Shown: positions 10,505 to 19,170 of the stretch, piece after piece
Layout of the letters: every line of letters starts with the position of its first letter
Position numbering within the stretch: the first letter of the stretch is position 1
From: Byssochlamys sp. IMV 00236
Taxonomy: Eukaryota > Ascomycota > Eurotiomycetes > Eurotiales > Thermoascaceae
DNA length: 34,862 nucleotides
Reading direction: 5' to 3'
Assembly: GCA_001931875.2 (NCBI GenBank)
Contig: MSJH02000152.1
Coordinates: 1 to 34,862 of the forward strand
Program-made: the position numbers and the translations under genes
The notes under the pieces: model-generated
Told to the model about the DNA's origin: nothing
Databases searched by the model: none
The model's input: the letters and a program-made list of their open reading frames with translations, nothing else

Positions 10505-10557
10505 GTTATCTTTCGCAAGATGGTGTTCGAATGCTCGTTTATCCTTCTTAAGAGTCC

Positions 10558-11190
10558 AAGAAGAACGAAGCAATAATATTCGAGCAAGATCTTGCCATGT
10601 TATGGATGAACAATTTCATGGTAAGTTCAAACATTGGTATAATTAAAGTATTTTGCTAGATGATATCAAATCGGCAACTTGCTAATTTTTACCATTGTAT
10701 CAGGAGTCAATTAGGAATTTAAAGCGAAATGAGTGTGAAATAGTGGGATATGCTCGCAAGTTCCCTTCAAATGATAAAGTTGAAAACAGGGTGAAACTTT
10801 TGCAGAAAATGGTGGGCAACTTGCTAAATTGCTCCATGACAAGCAGAATATTTGTCTCTTTCTCCAGTTGCGCATCCACTTCATTCAGTGAAAGAGATAC
10901 TACGACCGATAAATTTATATTTGCAAAATTAAGCAATATGAACGGAGATACTCAAGGCAAATCAAAATAGATGAAATCATATAAGCTAGAACTCACTCTA
11001 TTATTAATTCACTACAAATATGCTTCATTATTTACATGACGTCTATTTGGTATCTATCGATTATGCGGGGCTTACGTCAAGCTCTCTAGAGCTGAAAAAA
11101 TTGATCGAAAACAATGATGGGATAAGAAAATTGCAATTGATACTTTTGCTTTAGACAATGAAATTCACTTATTTGATACAAAACTTTTAG
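10558..11190 (+). pseudogene. Decayed Mucorales-type ORF, faintly recombinase-like
   Basis: Coding-like sequence begins after a stop at 10549-10551 (SKKNEAIIFEQDLAMLWMNN). It is interrupted by a typical intron (10621-10703, GTAAGT...TCAG) and continues in frame as ESIRNLKRNECEIVGYARKF, then LLQKMVGNLLNCSMTSRIFV, to a stop at 10968. Further on, in other frames, similar coding sequence reappears: SIDYAGLTSSSLELKKLIEN and then, shifted again, KKIAIDTFAFDNEIHLFDTK. At least two frameshifts and one stop mean it is broken. The VGYARK-then-charged-helix pattern recalls the N terminus of serine recombinases, but a lineage-specific gene family is at least as likely. It starts about 54 bp past the end of repeat copy A, on the same strand. 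Confidence 0.55.
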
Positions 11191-11264
11191 CACCTGGCCT
11201 CATCTTTCTGGCCAAGTTTGATTGCAGAAAGAAGATTTTACAACGATCAAAATAACAATTGCAA

Positions 11265-11393
11265 AATATGAATAGTATAAATTGATTTTGATTGGCCACC
11301 AACATCAATTTCAGTTATCCAATGACATCATTTTTAATTGGCTAGTGACATTGATTTTGATTGGTCGAGATATTACTTGTTGGAAGCACTGTA
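11265..11393 (-). mobile_element. Solo end of a Tc1-like element
   Basis: Read on the minus strand from 11393 this begins TA then CAGTGCTTCCAACAAGTAAT. It matches the 5' end of the transposon at 29215, which reads TA then CAGTATTTCCAGAAAGCAAT; CAGT next to a TA target is typical of Tc1/mariner termini. Further in, both copies share TGTCATTGG, AAATTGATGT and GCCAATCAAAAT in the same order (here 11278-11330, there 29322-29370). The unit ATTTTGATTGG occurs more than once inside it. No second terminus and no transposase sequence are visible, so this is a terminal fragment or a small non-autonomous relative. Confidence 0.7.
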
Positions 11394-11864
11394 TGTAGAA
11401 ACAAACGAGTGAAATCCGAAACAAAAATATATATACACAGCAGAATAAATCCATTCTCATTTCATTCCATTTGATCTCTTTATCAAACCAAAGATAAATG
11501 CTATGACCACACCCTATAGTCCATACAAGACTTTATCCACATATTGTGCGACTTGTTATAGAATTACCAAATCACCGCATGTATGAACAGATGTTGGAAA
11601 ACAAGCGTAGAGGCTAAACACAAGATAAGACGCAGAATATCAGAAAATGTTCTTTGAATTTTTCACGACCTTGAAGGCTCAGGACCCTGATGTCGTGCAA
11701 GCTGATCACATCCTTTCTCAACACCAAAACAACACTATGTCCGTAAGTGATTGCGCAGACGGATCTGAAAATGCCTGTGCCAAGGCTTAACTTCAATCTT
11801 TTTTTTTTATCGATGGTACGAAAGTAATATTCTGTTGATCCATTGATCAGGAGGCCAACGCTAC

Positions 11865-12057
11865 TTTTCTAAGCTCTGCCAAGCTCTATATTATTATGAC
11901 GTGTTCTGCATTTCATCTTTATAGAGTGACATCAATACATTTGCGCCTTAAACTTATGTCGTAGATGCAAAGGAGAGTACCGAATGGTTTCTCTTAACTT
12001 TGCTAAGCTTTATAATGTTATGGTTTGATCTGCATTTGTCTTTATAAAATGACATCG
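11865..12057 (+). repeat. Diverged tandem duplication of about 70 nt
   Basis: Two units lie about 123 nt apart, 11865-11934 and 11988-12057. They share TTTCT..TAA, then GCYAAGCTYTATA, then TATGRYKTGWTCTGCATTT, then TCTTTATARARTGACATC. By eye roughly seven in ten positions agree, without large gaps. No frame is preserved across both, so it does not look like a protein repeat. Confidence 0.6.
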
Positions 12058-12915
12058 GATTCATGAGACTTTTGGCTGTGGGTGGCGAGATGTAGAGGAT
12101 ACCCTCTATGGTGATCGGTCCTTTTTTCTTTATGGGCACATTCACAAAACAAAATATCTCAGTAGTAATCATGTACCAACTACCCTTCATTTTCTTTCTT
12201 TTTTTAATGAGAATGTTTTTGATAGTAGTAGACGCATCTTAGTCCAGCCATCCCATTCTACAAGTTACATCTTGATGACATTCACCTGTTACTCTTTGCT
12301 TGGAAAAGTAAAAAGATATATAATTTTCTCAAGGGGGCTTTCTATTATCAACACAGGCTTATTGATAGAAGTAAACTTGGAATATACTTATTGTTGCTTT
12401 GATTCCAGAATATTTTCGAGCAGCTTAGGCAAGTTTTCATATAGCTTTTCAGCATCGTTAAGCTCTTTAGTGCTTGATATCTTCCTTAGAACGCAGAGGA
12501 TCCCACCAAGAAATTGTGATTAAGTGGTCTGTGATATTGTAGAACAAATAGTTTTATCTCAAAAGCATAGGAGTGCAAGTGAATGGAATGAGTCGCTTTT
12601 TAGTCATTTATAAGCAGAGAAAGATAAAGATTCATAGCAAAAGGATGAATTGATCTTTAAATTGAAGAATAAATGTTGTTAAGTTCTACTGAACTGTGTT
12701 AATATGACGCGTCATCAAATATTACAGACTACAGATACCATGGCTCAGTGCTGTGGGCTTAATACGAGGCATTATGTTAATATCGAATAAAAAGATGCAC
12801 CTTGGCGATATGTAAAAGCTAATACTGGAACATATGTCCTAAAATACTAACTAAATAAAGGGCACAATGTGATATTAATTGGCATTTCATGTGCCTGGAG
12901 TTTATTCCTTAGTGT

Positions 12916-12948
12916 TAAATCTTTTTACGCGACGCGTAAAAAGATTTA
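12916..12948. repeat. Perfect palindrome, 16-bp arms, 1-nt centre
   Basis: Left arm TAAATCTTTTTACGCG (12916-12931), centre A, right arm CGCGTAAAAAGATTTA (12933-12948), with no mismatch. A one-base centre cannot form a good RNA loop without opening some pairs, so cruciform DNA or a dimeric protein site is as plausible as a hairpin. It is not next to any recognised gene end. Confidence 0.9.
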
Positions 12949-14254
12949 GCAAAGCGGCATTTATTTTTCAAGGGACGACAATGTTTACAGTTCGCTCTTT
13001 ATTTAAGGTAGCACTTGTGTATGGTACACACAATCTTTTTGTGTACATCACTATCTGCTCTTTAGTAGGATCTGCTTCAGTCATGTCCATAAAGATGTTC
13101 ACCGTTGCCCTTGTATTGGTCCCTAAGGGGTAAACAAGCTCGCACGCATGTTCACATATATGTTCAGTCTAACTATGGCCGCTTGTAGTGTAGTACAAGT
13201 GAATTACTTCCACAAACCTTTGAAGCAATTTTCAGTAAGTGTGCACGTATTTGATTGGGAAGTTGGATAAAAATTTTCAACTAGCTTTTTCTGTGAGTAT
13301 CTGACATACTATGTTGGTTTACAGTAGCTATATTTCCGCGTAAACTATCCTTTTTGAAGGACGGAATATAGATAATCCCTCAAGTGTCGCGTCATTTTTC
13401 TATAGCTTCATTATCATTTACAAATGGATACAAATGCTCAGCTCCGTGGCTTAGGAATTTAAAAGGAAAAGAGGAAAAAATACACCTGATGAATTTTGAT
13501 AACGATAAAGCAAGAGCAAAAATGATCAGAGGATCCCGTGTCTGTTCAAGAGAAAGAATACATTCTGCAAAGGTTAAGTGATGCTGTCATCAACAGACCG
13601 AGAAACGGAAAACCAGACTAAAACTGAGCCTTAAGCACATATGATATTACTTAATTTATACATCAACAAAAGTATGTCAATCCTTTCTTTGGCCTTTTTA
13701 GTATTTTACTCTTTGCTTGACAATTAATAAAACGTGGCATTTGTACAACGTATAGAATTTCCAGATGATGTTAGATAGCTGCAGACAATATATAAAATTT
13801 TGCTAGATTTTTTTTAACTAGAAACAGTGATAAAAGACGCGACTTTTTTTGGGTTTTTATCTAATTTGACTGACATAAAGCATAGATTATTGAGGAGAAT
13901 AGATGTAACGTGAAAGAATATGTTGTCATAGTCTACAAGTGACTAAATGTCTAGCGTGAAATAGTTTTTTATTTTTTATTTTTTTATTTAAATTTCTTAC
14001 AAAACAACAGTCGAAAAATTTTTTCTTTCTTTTTCATTGTCAAAAAAAGGATTTTATTTATAAGCAAATAATACAGAGATCAGAGTTTAATAATTAGCCG
14101 AACAGCATTAAATAGAGTAAAGTAGAGAGAAACAGCCCCTTTAGGAAGACAGCAGTAAAAGAGAGTAATACGATCCGAAGAAAAAGACAATAGATAGTCG
14201 CTTTTTTCAAAGAGAATAAGGCAAGCCCGAATAAAGGAATGTCTACCGAAGACT

Positions 14255-14298
14255 GACCAGTAGATTCGAATGATTTTTTTGAACTACATCTACTGGTC
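14255..14298. repeat. Inverted repeat, 11-bp arms
   Basis: GACCAGTAGAT at 14255-14265 pairs perfectly with ATCTACTGGTC at 14288-14298 across a 22-nt, T-rich loop. No neighbouring gene explains it. Confidence 0.75.
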
Positions 14299-14330
14299 TT
14301 TCTAGAATGGAGTCAACACACCACACAAGG

Positions 14331-14367
14331 CGACGACAACGACAACGACAACGACGACGACGACGAT
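14331..14367. repeat. GAC/AAC trinucleotide microsatellite
   Basis: Alternating GAC and AAC units pass into a run of GAC/GAT. No open gene covers it. Confidence 0.85.
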
Positions 14368-15412
14368 GAGTGTATGCCGGCAAGATTTCCCGCCACCATC
14401 AGGACATGTCGCTTGACTCTTCTTTTTGTTCATTTTAAACATTACATTTCTTTTCCTTTGTTATTTTATGTTTACAAATAAAAAAGATTAAAGTTGTAAG
14501 AGAAAAGAAAAGAAAAGGGACCCCTATATTTGATCCTTTTGTACACTAAATTTGCTTCATCTATCGGCGATTCAAATGACCGTGCTTTTGTTCCCGTTCT
14601 CATTGGATGACCACAATCAGTGATGAATTGCCATTCTAGTTTTCCTGATATTTACGCCAATCTGCCATTAAAATACCTTTAGGGAGCTTGATAAAGTACA
14701 CAAGAAAGAATTGACAAATATATTTGTTATCTCTATATAAAACATGACCTGTCTGTTTCAATCGCAATTAATTCGCGTTCAGAGCTTGTTTGCAAAAGAT
14801 GACTGAGTCATTGACTAATATCTCACTTGAGATAATTGATGATTGATAATGTTTTTTACAAAGTAGCTTGCCATGAGTAAAATTGATCGGTAGTTGACTT
14901 GTTTTGCACAAGCTCCGAAGGGGAATCTATATCTGTAATAAAATAATTAATAACTTGGTTTAATTCCCCCTCTTTCTGTTATTTGTCGCCTGATGTTAAT
15001 ATTATAGATATTTATCCACAAGTCTTTTATTCGTTGTCCATACAGATTCTCCTAAAGGAATTGAGCTTATGTTGCACAGACTCGGTCGGATTGTAAATAC
15101 TGCTCTTCACTCCGGATTTATTCTAGCATTTTGCAGGATCAGGACCAGTAACTATCAGCATTCTCCCATCATCAATGAATACAACACAGTGTGATAAGCA
15201 AAAAGTGCTTCTTGCTTTTTGGAGCATATCAATACGTGCTCAACCATTGAATGAAATGATTCTCAGTTTATCTTAATAACACTAACCATGACCTTGGGCA
15301 TATCGGAGACATTAGGCTTTGCCGCGAGCGTCCGAAACGTCAGTAACTTGAAAATTCACCAAGATATCGGAAGCGCGTCATTTTCTCTCGGAAGTGTGGA
15401 GTACCACAGAGC

Positions 15413-15623
15413 ATGAATTGCTCTTCTTATGAGAACTATTCTGGAGGAAATGTAATAATCGCCATGTCCTCTCCTTACGGCAGTACCCCGATTAATGGCC
15501 CACCTTCCCACGGCGACAATTTACATACCCGACAGTGTCCAAGAGGATATACAGGTAAATGACGGATAAGCGGACAGCCTCGGAATCATCCCAGATAATC
15601 CAACAGTGCCATTTGATCACTAG
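15413..15623 (+). CDS. Candidate two-exon small gene or gene remnant
   Basis: An ATG at 15413 opens 47 codons with a composition unlike the AT-rich surroundings: MNCSSYENYSGGNVIIAMSS, then PYGSTPINGPPSHGDNLHTR, then QCPRGYT. A donor GTAAAT at 15555 and acceptor CAACAG at 15606 define a 52-nt intron, the normal size here. The second exon reads PFDH and stops at 15621-15623. The frame is also open upstream of the ATG (LENSPRYRKRVIFSRKCG), so this may be the middle of an older, longer gene. No domain is recognised. The relatively GC-rich patch (about 15300-15600) inside a desert is the main reason to list it. Confidence 0.25.
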
Positions 15624-15795
15624 TTCTGTAACCTACAACGTTAAAGTCGTTATTGATCACTTGGAGACCTTATTAAGTACTTTAACTCTCAAGGCGATCG
15701 TGATTCATTACACGTATTACAAATAAAAATTTATTATGACATAAAGAAAAGTAAATAAGCATAAGTAATGAAGAAAGAGACTATTGTCCATTGAG

Positions 15796-18700
15796 CTAAG
15801 ATTCAATCTGATAACTCCTTTTCTGTATTTCGTCTGTTTCGAGACATGGCACTTGAAGGCAGGTTAAATACAACTTATCATTCAAGTTCTCTACAAATGA
15901 ATATCTCTTTGCCAGCGCTTGAAAGATCAAGACCTTTTTAATAATACTTGCTGTGATTCTGTGTTTCCTGAAATGAATCAAAGGTTGACTGAGTACTGTT
16001 ACTTCCAGCTGACTTTGGAAGGCACTGGGATTATAGTTTGAAGGAATATAGGATGGTAGCTCCGCATTAAAGACAAGATCAGATAGGTAAATGCCCAAAA
16101 ACGGAATACATCCGCCAAAGGGCAATTTTACTGTGATTGCGTTCTTGCCCATATTCTCTACCTGAATCTCCGTAGGTGTTTCTCCATATTCTTCTGCGAC
16201 CTGCGTCATACTGTCTCGAAGATTCTTCCAGTTTTTCGTCGGTGAAGTGAACGTAGAGAGCTCTTTCAACACCTTCATTTCACGCTTGCTCACCATGGAC
16301 CACGTCTTTTCGAGTCTCGAAACAGATGAAGACTGTAAACCCAAGAGTATCTGTATAAGAGTACTAAAATTACAATATAGCTTGCACTTCTATAAGGAGT
16401 AAAAAAGGTATAAGTGCCCCAACTTTTTAAACCTCTATTGACTTGCCTTTGCTAACCGGATGAACTTTTCTATGAGTTTTGCTCTTGTTTCAATTGGTCC
16501 TGTCTGTACTATCTCACTCGACACCCATTGGCAGACTGCGTTAAATCGATGAATGGCCTTCTCAACACCTCTTTCCGAGTAATCCTTCTCTCTCTCTTGC
16601 TGCTGCTTCATTCTTCTCTTTCGTGAATAAATACCGGGCTGATTGAATTGTTCACCGCTCACATCGCTATCGTCGTCATTATAGAACTCACTTGGCAAAT
16701 GCAATCCTGCAGGCATCTTGGTCCATCGGACATCAACCAGTTCTTCCCAGCTGATACCAAGTAATACGTTTCTTTCAATGAGACAAAATTGTTGAGCGAT
16801 CACCGATGTTGGATAACTTAGTAAAATCGACTGGTAGTTGTTATTTGACCTCGATGAAGCGTTGTTGGGTGGAATATCCATTTCGGTTATTCTAGATCTC
16901 AAAGACTAGTATGAGAAAAAAAGAAAAAGAAAAAAAAAGAAAAGAAAAAGCAAGAGATTAAATACAAAAGAGCATACATCGTTTTTCTATTTTTGCATTT
17001 ACTTTATCAGAGTGCTTATTCTTGATTGCGAATTTCCATTGTTCTTTGCTTTGGTTATCCACTTTATGACTAAAATAAGAGCGAACGGATGCAGCGGGAC
17101 TTGGACCTGTTGAAATCGGAGGTAACGGTTTGTTGATTCTATTACTGTAGAGGCTATCTTTTTTCTTTTCTTTTTGTCTTTTTGACGTGTTTAATTCAGG
17201 ATCAAAATAATCTCTGGCCGGACCATCAATGATGGGCGTGAGATTATCGCTGGAAGGAGAAGATATAGAAGGTATAGCCAGTTGTGCATTATAGAACGAC
17301 CGACGTATTCTGGCATTTTCTAGTTTTTGTTGTTCTTGTAAAGATAGATCTGCCTGTAACGCCGCATCTTCCCTCGCTTGCTCTTGCTGTAGGCGCTGCT
17401 GTAGTAGGCGGACTTCCATAAGCCTCTGATTGAGTTGCTCTGTCATATCATCTTTTTGCACCTGTTCTTCTTGTTCTTCTTCTTCTTCTTCTTCATCTTC
17501 TTCATCTTCTTCCTCATCCTCAATACCCGATGTCCCTGGCGTCAAATAGCTTCCTATAGAATCATCTGAATCATGCTCGTTTCTATCTCTCCCTGTCCTA
17601 TTCATATAGTTTGATTCATCTATAGGTAATGAAGATGCACTCCTACTATGAGTAGATGTTTGGTATAAAGGTGTTGCTGTGGAATTGTAGCGTGTACTTC
17701 CGATCACCACGACAGGTGCTGTCTGTTTATCCCTGATAGCTGTGTTTGCTCTGTGTCGTCTATCGACATGAATACCATGAATACGTTGACGAATGGTGTT
17801 TTTGGATAATTTGTCCTTGACCATTTCCGTTACTCTTGCCTGTTCAAAGGTTGGAGGTGGTGGCTCAATGACCTGAACATCGGTGGATGACGTATAATAA
17901 AGCCTCTTGAGTCGCCGAACCACTCGCTTTAGCGTCTTTATGATACGTTTATCTCTTGGGGATTGCTTTATGACTGGATGAAGAGATATTTCGTTCAAGA
18001 ACTTTGTTAAAATAATTCGAAGCTCCTTATTTGGAACAAAGTCATGCAGATAATAGTTCAGTAGCCAATGTCTGATGGTTACAAACGTTCTATCAAAGAG
18101 AGAGTACATAAACCTGTTTTATGCATATAACAGTGCCAACTTGTACCTTACACGAGTAACACATCTCTCTTCATCGTCGTTTTCTAATCCCCACATGAAC
18201 CTTGAGATAAGGAATTTAGCTAGTTGAATGGGTGTCATGAATATACGGTAAATAAGGAAAAAATCCGTCATGAAAGCATAATCTACGTAAAGAGACACAT
18301 AAATCTCGTTGTTTACATATATTCATTCCATATTTACCAAGAGACACTGTCATCTTTTCTATTAATTTTTCAATCGTAGCTGCCTCAATCTCTCTCTGCT
18401 GAGGGACGTCTGTGACGACTGGTTCCTGTTTTCTTGAAAATAACTCAGTTGACCAGATATGTTTTTTTCTTGCTACTGTTTCATGTTGGTGTGACTGATT
18501 GGAAGTGTTTCGCCAAATGATGCACGGACTATTATCTGATTTTACAATGTCAAATAATGTAAGGGGATAATCCGAAAGATCTAACGGTGGGATGTCTCGA
18601 TCATGACACTGTTGTTCGTGTTGTAGATGACTATGTCTTTTATCTGTCTCTATCCAGATATCACCAAATTCGCTGACTTTCGGAATCGTCGGTAGACTAC

Positions 18701-18884
18701 AAAGGGACTCGAACGGTTTAAAGCTAACTGAGGTAATACTATCACTACTCCAAAATATTTTCGATTCCGTGTACTCTTTCACTCCAAAGACCGTGGCAAG
18801 AGCTGCTCTTTCTATTCCACCGTCTGCGGTATCTTTTATGAGCTCAACTGGAATGATGGAATTAGCCCTCTTTCTTGTCGACAT
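15796..18884 (-). CDS. RasGEF_N + RasGEF guanine nucleotide exchange factor, LTE1-like
   Basis: Five exons read downward: 18884-18338, 18282-18147, 18089-17003, 16905-16447, 16389-15796, giving 940 residues. The RasGEF_N part runs from about residue 170 to 290 (EAATIEKLIEKMTVSL joined to DYAFMTDFFLIYRIFMTPIQ, then TRVRTFVTIRHWLLNYY). A long linker follows with a Glu-rich run (about 418-436) and a Gln-rich coiled-coil-like stretch. The RasGEF catalytic domain covers about 595-935 (LLSYPTSVIAQQFCLIERNV, FNAVCQWVSSEIV, CNFSTLIQILLGLQ, GGCIPFLGIYLSDLVF). This layout is that of Lte1/Cdc25-family factors that load GTP on Ras-type GTPases; the target here is unknown. The start is MSTRKRANS at 18884, because the longer frame upstream translates a GAA/A-rich 5' UTR into leucines. 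The fourth intron (16390-16446) is GC-AG: AAAG/GCAAGT at the donor. Confidence 0.88.
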
Positions 18885-19170
18885 GGTAGTAATCAAGGGT
18901 GTAAGAAGAAGAAGAAGAAGAAAAAAAAAAAGAGATAAAAAAGAGAGAGAGGGCACACAGTTATTTATAGTAATAATGTGGCTATGAACAAGTTTATTAA
19001 AAATAAATAAACATTTTATCTATAATTTCCATTTGTAAACAAGATTTGATACATTATTCAAGAACGAAGGCCATCTTTCTACGGCGTTACGTGTATCCAA
19101 GGTAACGGGATCTACAGACACAAGCTATTCGTTGATAGGTGAGTATTTATATAAATGTTTTCTTTATCTT
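18885..19170. promoter_or_regulatory. LTE1-like promoter / SLS1 3' flank
   Basis: A 286-bp gap between two tandem minus-strand genes. Next to the LTE1-like start it contains a purine run on the plus strand (18905-18950), that is a long TTC/T-rich pyrimidine tract just upstream of the ATG on the coding strand. An AATAAATAAA-like stretch near 19005 lies in the same gap. No defined binding site can be named. Confidence 0.4.

Larger units (their letters stand above)
11394..15412. other. Gene-poor stretch of about 4 kb
   Basis: I read both strands and found no gene model that could be defended. Open frames at 11614-11796, 11954-12190, 12272-12523, 12879-13133 and 13384-13581 lack family resemblance, membrane or signal pattern that survives inspection, or splice partners. 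What the region does hold is listed separately: a tandem duplication (11865-12057), a 33-nt perfect palindrome (12916-12948), an 11-bp-arm hairpin (14255-14298) and a GAC/AAC microsatellite (14331-14367). Confidence 0.5.

Noticed and set aside
12879..13133. 84-residue hydrophobic frame
   Set aside because: It runs through the perfect palindrome and shows no family pattern; its membrane-like look follows from T-rich DNA.
14331..14367. CRISPR-like or coding repeat
   Set aside because: It is a simple trinucleotide microsatellite without spacers or an open gene.
18885..18956. Upstream start giving a Leu-rich signal peptide to the LTE1-like protein
   Set aside because: The extra residues translate a GAA/A-rich leader. 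A RasGEF is cytosolic and MSTRKRANS at 18884 is a better start.
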